A stretch of DNA of 64,000 nt from Limnohabitans sp. Rim11 (lineage in GTDB: Bacteria > Pseudomonadota > Gammaproteobacteria > Burkholderiales > Burkholderiaceae_C), in contig NZ_CXOM01000004.1 in NCBI RefSeq assembly GCF_001269365.1, forward strand, positions 243,706-307,705, read 5' to 3'. The notes beneath the pieces are model-generated. The model saw only the letters and a program-made list of their open reading frames with translations, had not been told where the DNA came from and made no database searches. Made by a program: the position numbers and the translations under genes. Numbering within the stretch: the stretch's first letter is position 1; each line of letters begins with the position of its first letter. Positions 63,709 through 64,000 of the stretch are shown one piece after another.

Positions 63709-64000
63709 TGCAGCACATCATTCATTTGGTGCGTGACCCCGTGTTCAATAAGTACTTTGCACAAGAGAGTCATGACAATGAAGTGGTCATTGAGGGGCGC
63801 TCCGAGTCATTGATGAAAAGCGTCAAACTGTCGGTCCAGTTCAAACACCCCTCTGATTTGATGCAGCACAGCTGTTTGACGCTGTCTAGCGACGCCTCCC
63901 AAACTCGCGGCTGGGCCTTCAAAGCCCAAAATCCAGAAGATTCTGAATCGCCTGAGGTTTTTCACATTCGACCCCACGGGCCCTTGGACTGTTCCGACGG
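63708..64000 (+). CDS. Open frame at right edge, partial, unrecognised
   Basis: ATG 63708 opens a frame without stops to the window end (97 codons): MQHIIHLVRDPVFNKYF, FNKYFAQESHDNEVVIEG, then VKLSVQFKHPSDLMQHS. It is not IS3 OrfB. The frame is also open upstream into the IS remnant (GFDTKRDL), so the true start may have been lost. Only a weak ribosome site (AGCGAG). Confidence 0.45.
   Translation, partial: MQHIIHLVRDPVFNKYFAQESHDNEVVIEGRSESLMKSVKLSVQFKHPSDLMQHSCLTLSSDASQTRGWAFKAQNPEDSESPEVFHIRPHGPLDCSD

Larger units (their letters stand above)
54760..64000. mobile_element. Genomic island at tRNA-Asn (left part)
   Basis: From tRNA-Asn to the window edge the content changes from housekeeping genes to integrase, IS elements and unrecognised genes. 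The left boundary is the tRNA 3' end plus integrase. No second copy of the tRNA 3' end occurs before the edge, so the right boundary is outside. Whether it is an ICE, a satellite or a decayed prophage cannot be told here; no conjugation or capsid genes are seen. Confidence 0.7.

Noticed and set aside
63348..63773. 141-codon leftward frame
   Set aside because: Antisense of the IS3-family orfA, which has a clear HTH and coiled coil. Also considered as the lost N-terminus of the DUF6641-like gene, but it shows no similarity to it.
54810..64000. Second attachment site (repeat of the tRNA-Asn 3' end)
   Set aside because: Searched by eye for GGTTCGAGCCCAGG and CGAGGAGCCA to the right of the integrase; none seen, so no attR is called.

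Overview
The window is a stretch of betaproteobacterial chromosome. Gene content and order point to Burkholderiales, most likely a freshwater Comamonadaceae of moderate GC (Limnohabitans/Rhodoferax type); the genus is an inference. Evidence includes homodimeric aceE followed by aceF, the exbB-exbD-lpxK-trm112-kdsB-adk order, the sulfite reductase-DUF934-cysH-cysD-cysN operon, and a LivHMGF operon beside acyl-CoA genes.

1-54.6 kb is core chromosome with dense, ordinary genes. It opens with pyruvate dehydrogenase (aceF partial, aceE) divergent from a PAS histidine kinase and its FixJ-type regulator. Next come folD, prlC, rpiA, pyrD, a FAD oxidoreductase, an SDR, sodB and xseA. The envelope/nucleotide block exbB-exbD-lpxK-trm112-kdsB-adk follows, then asparaginase divergent from lexA across two tandem SOS boxes. 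From 22 to 28.6 kb lies acyl-CoA catabolism: 3-hydroxyacyl-CoA dehydrogenase, enoyl-CoA hydratase, a Crp/Fnr regulator, an APH-fold kinase and an ACAD10/11-like dehydrogenase. tRNA-Pro and tRNA-Arg precede a complete branched-chain amino acid type ABC operon ending in a CoA-transferase-fold protein. Then come hrpA, argA, dsbB, fpr, yggX, mnmC, an orphan solute-binding protein, the sulfate assimilation operon, fdxA with a ferredoxin reductase, and a TonB-dependent receptor behind a TPP riboswitch, so probably a thiamin (or precursor) importer.

54.76-64 kb is a genomic island. It starts at tRNA-Asn followed by a tyrosine integrase and runs beyond the right edge; no second attachment site is visible. 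An IS2-type element (56713-58038, 5-bp target duplication TGCCC) splits one island gene, which can be rebuilt exactly. Beyond it is a leftward cluster of four unrecognised genes, including a tandem pair of paralogues, divergent from an unrecognised 315-residue protein across a perfect 12-bp inverted repeat. Then come a K/P/Q-rich protein, a small basic protein, a DUF6641-like gene apparently beheaded by an IS3-family remnant, and an open frame cut by the window edge. This island cargo is the least explained part of the window. No CRISPR array, rRNA or phage structural genes were seen.
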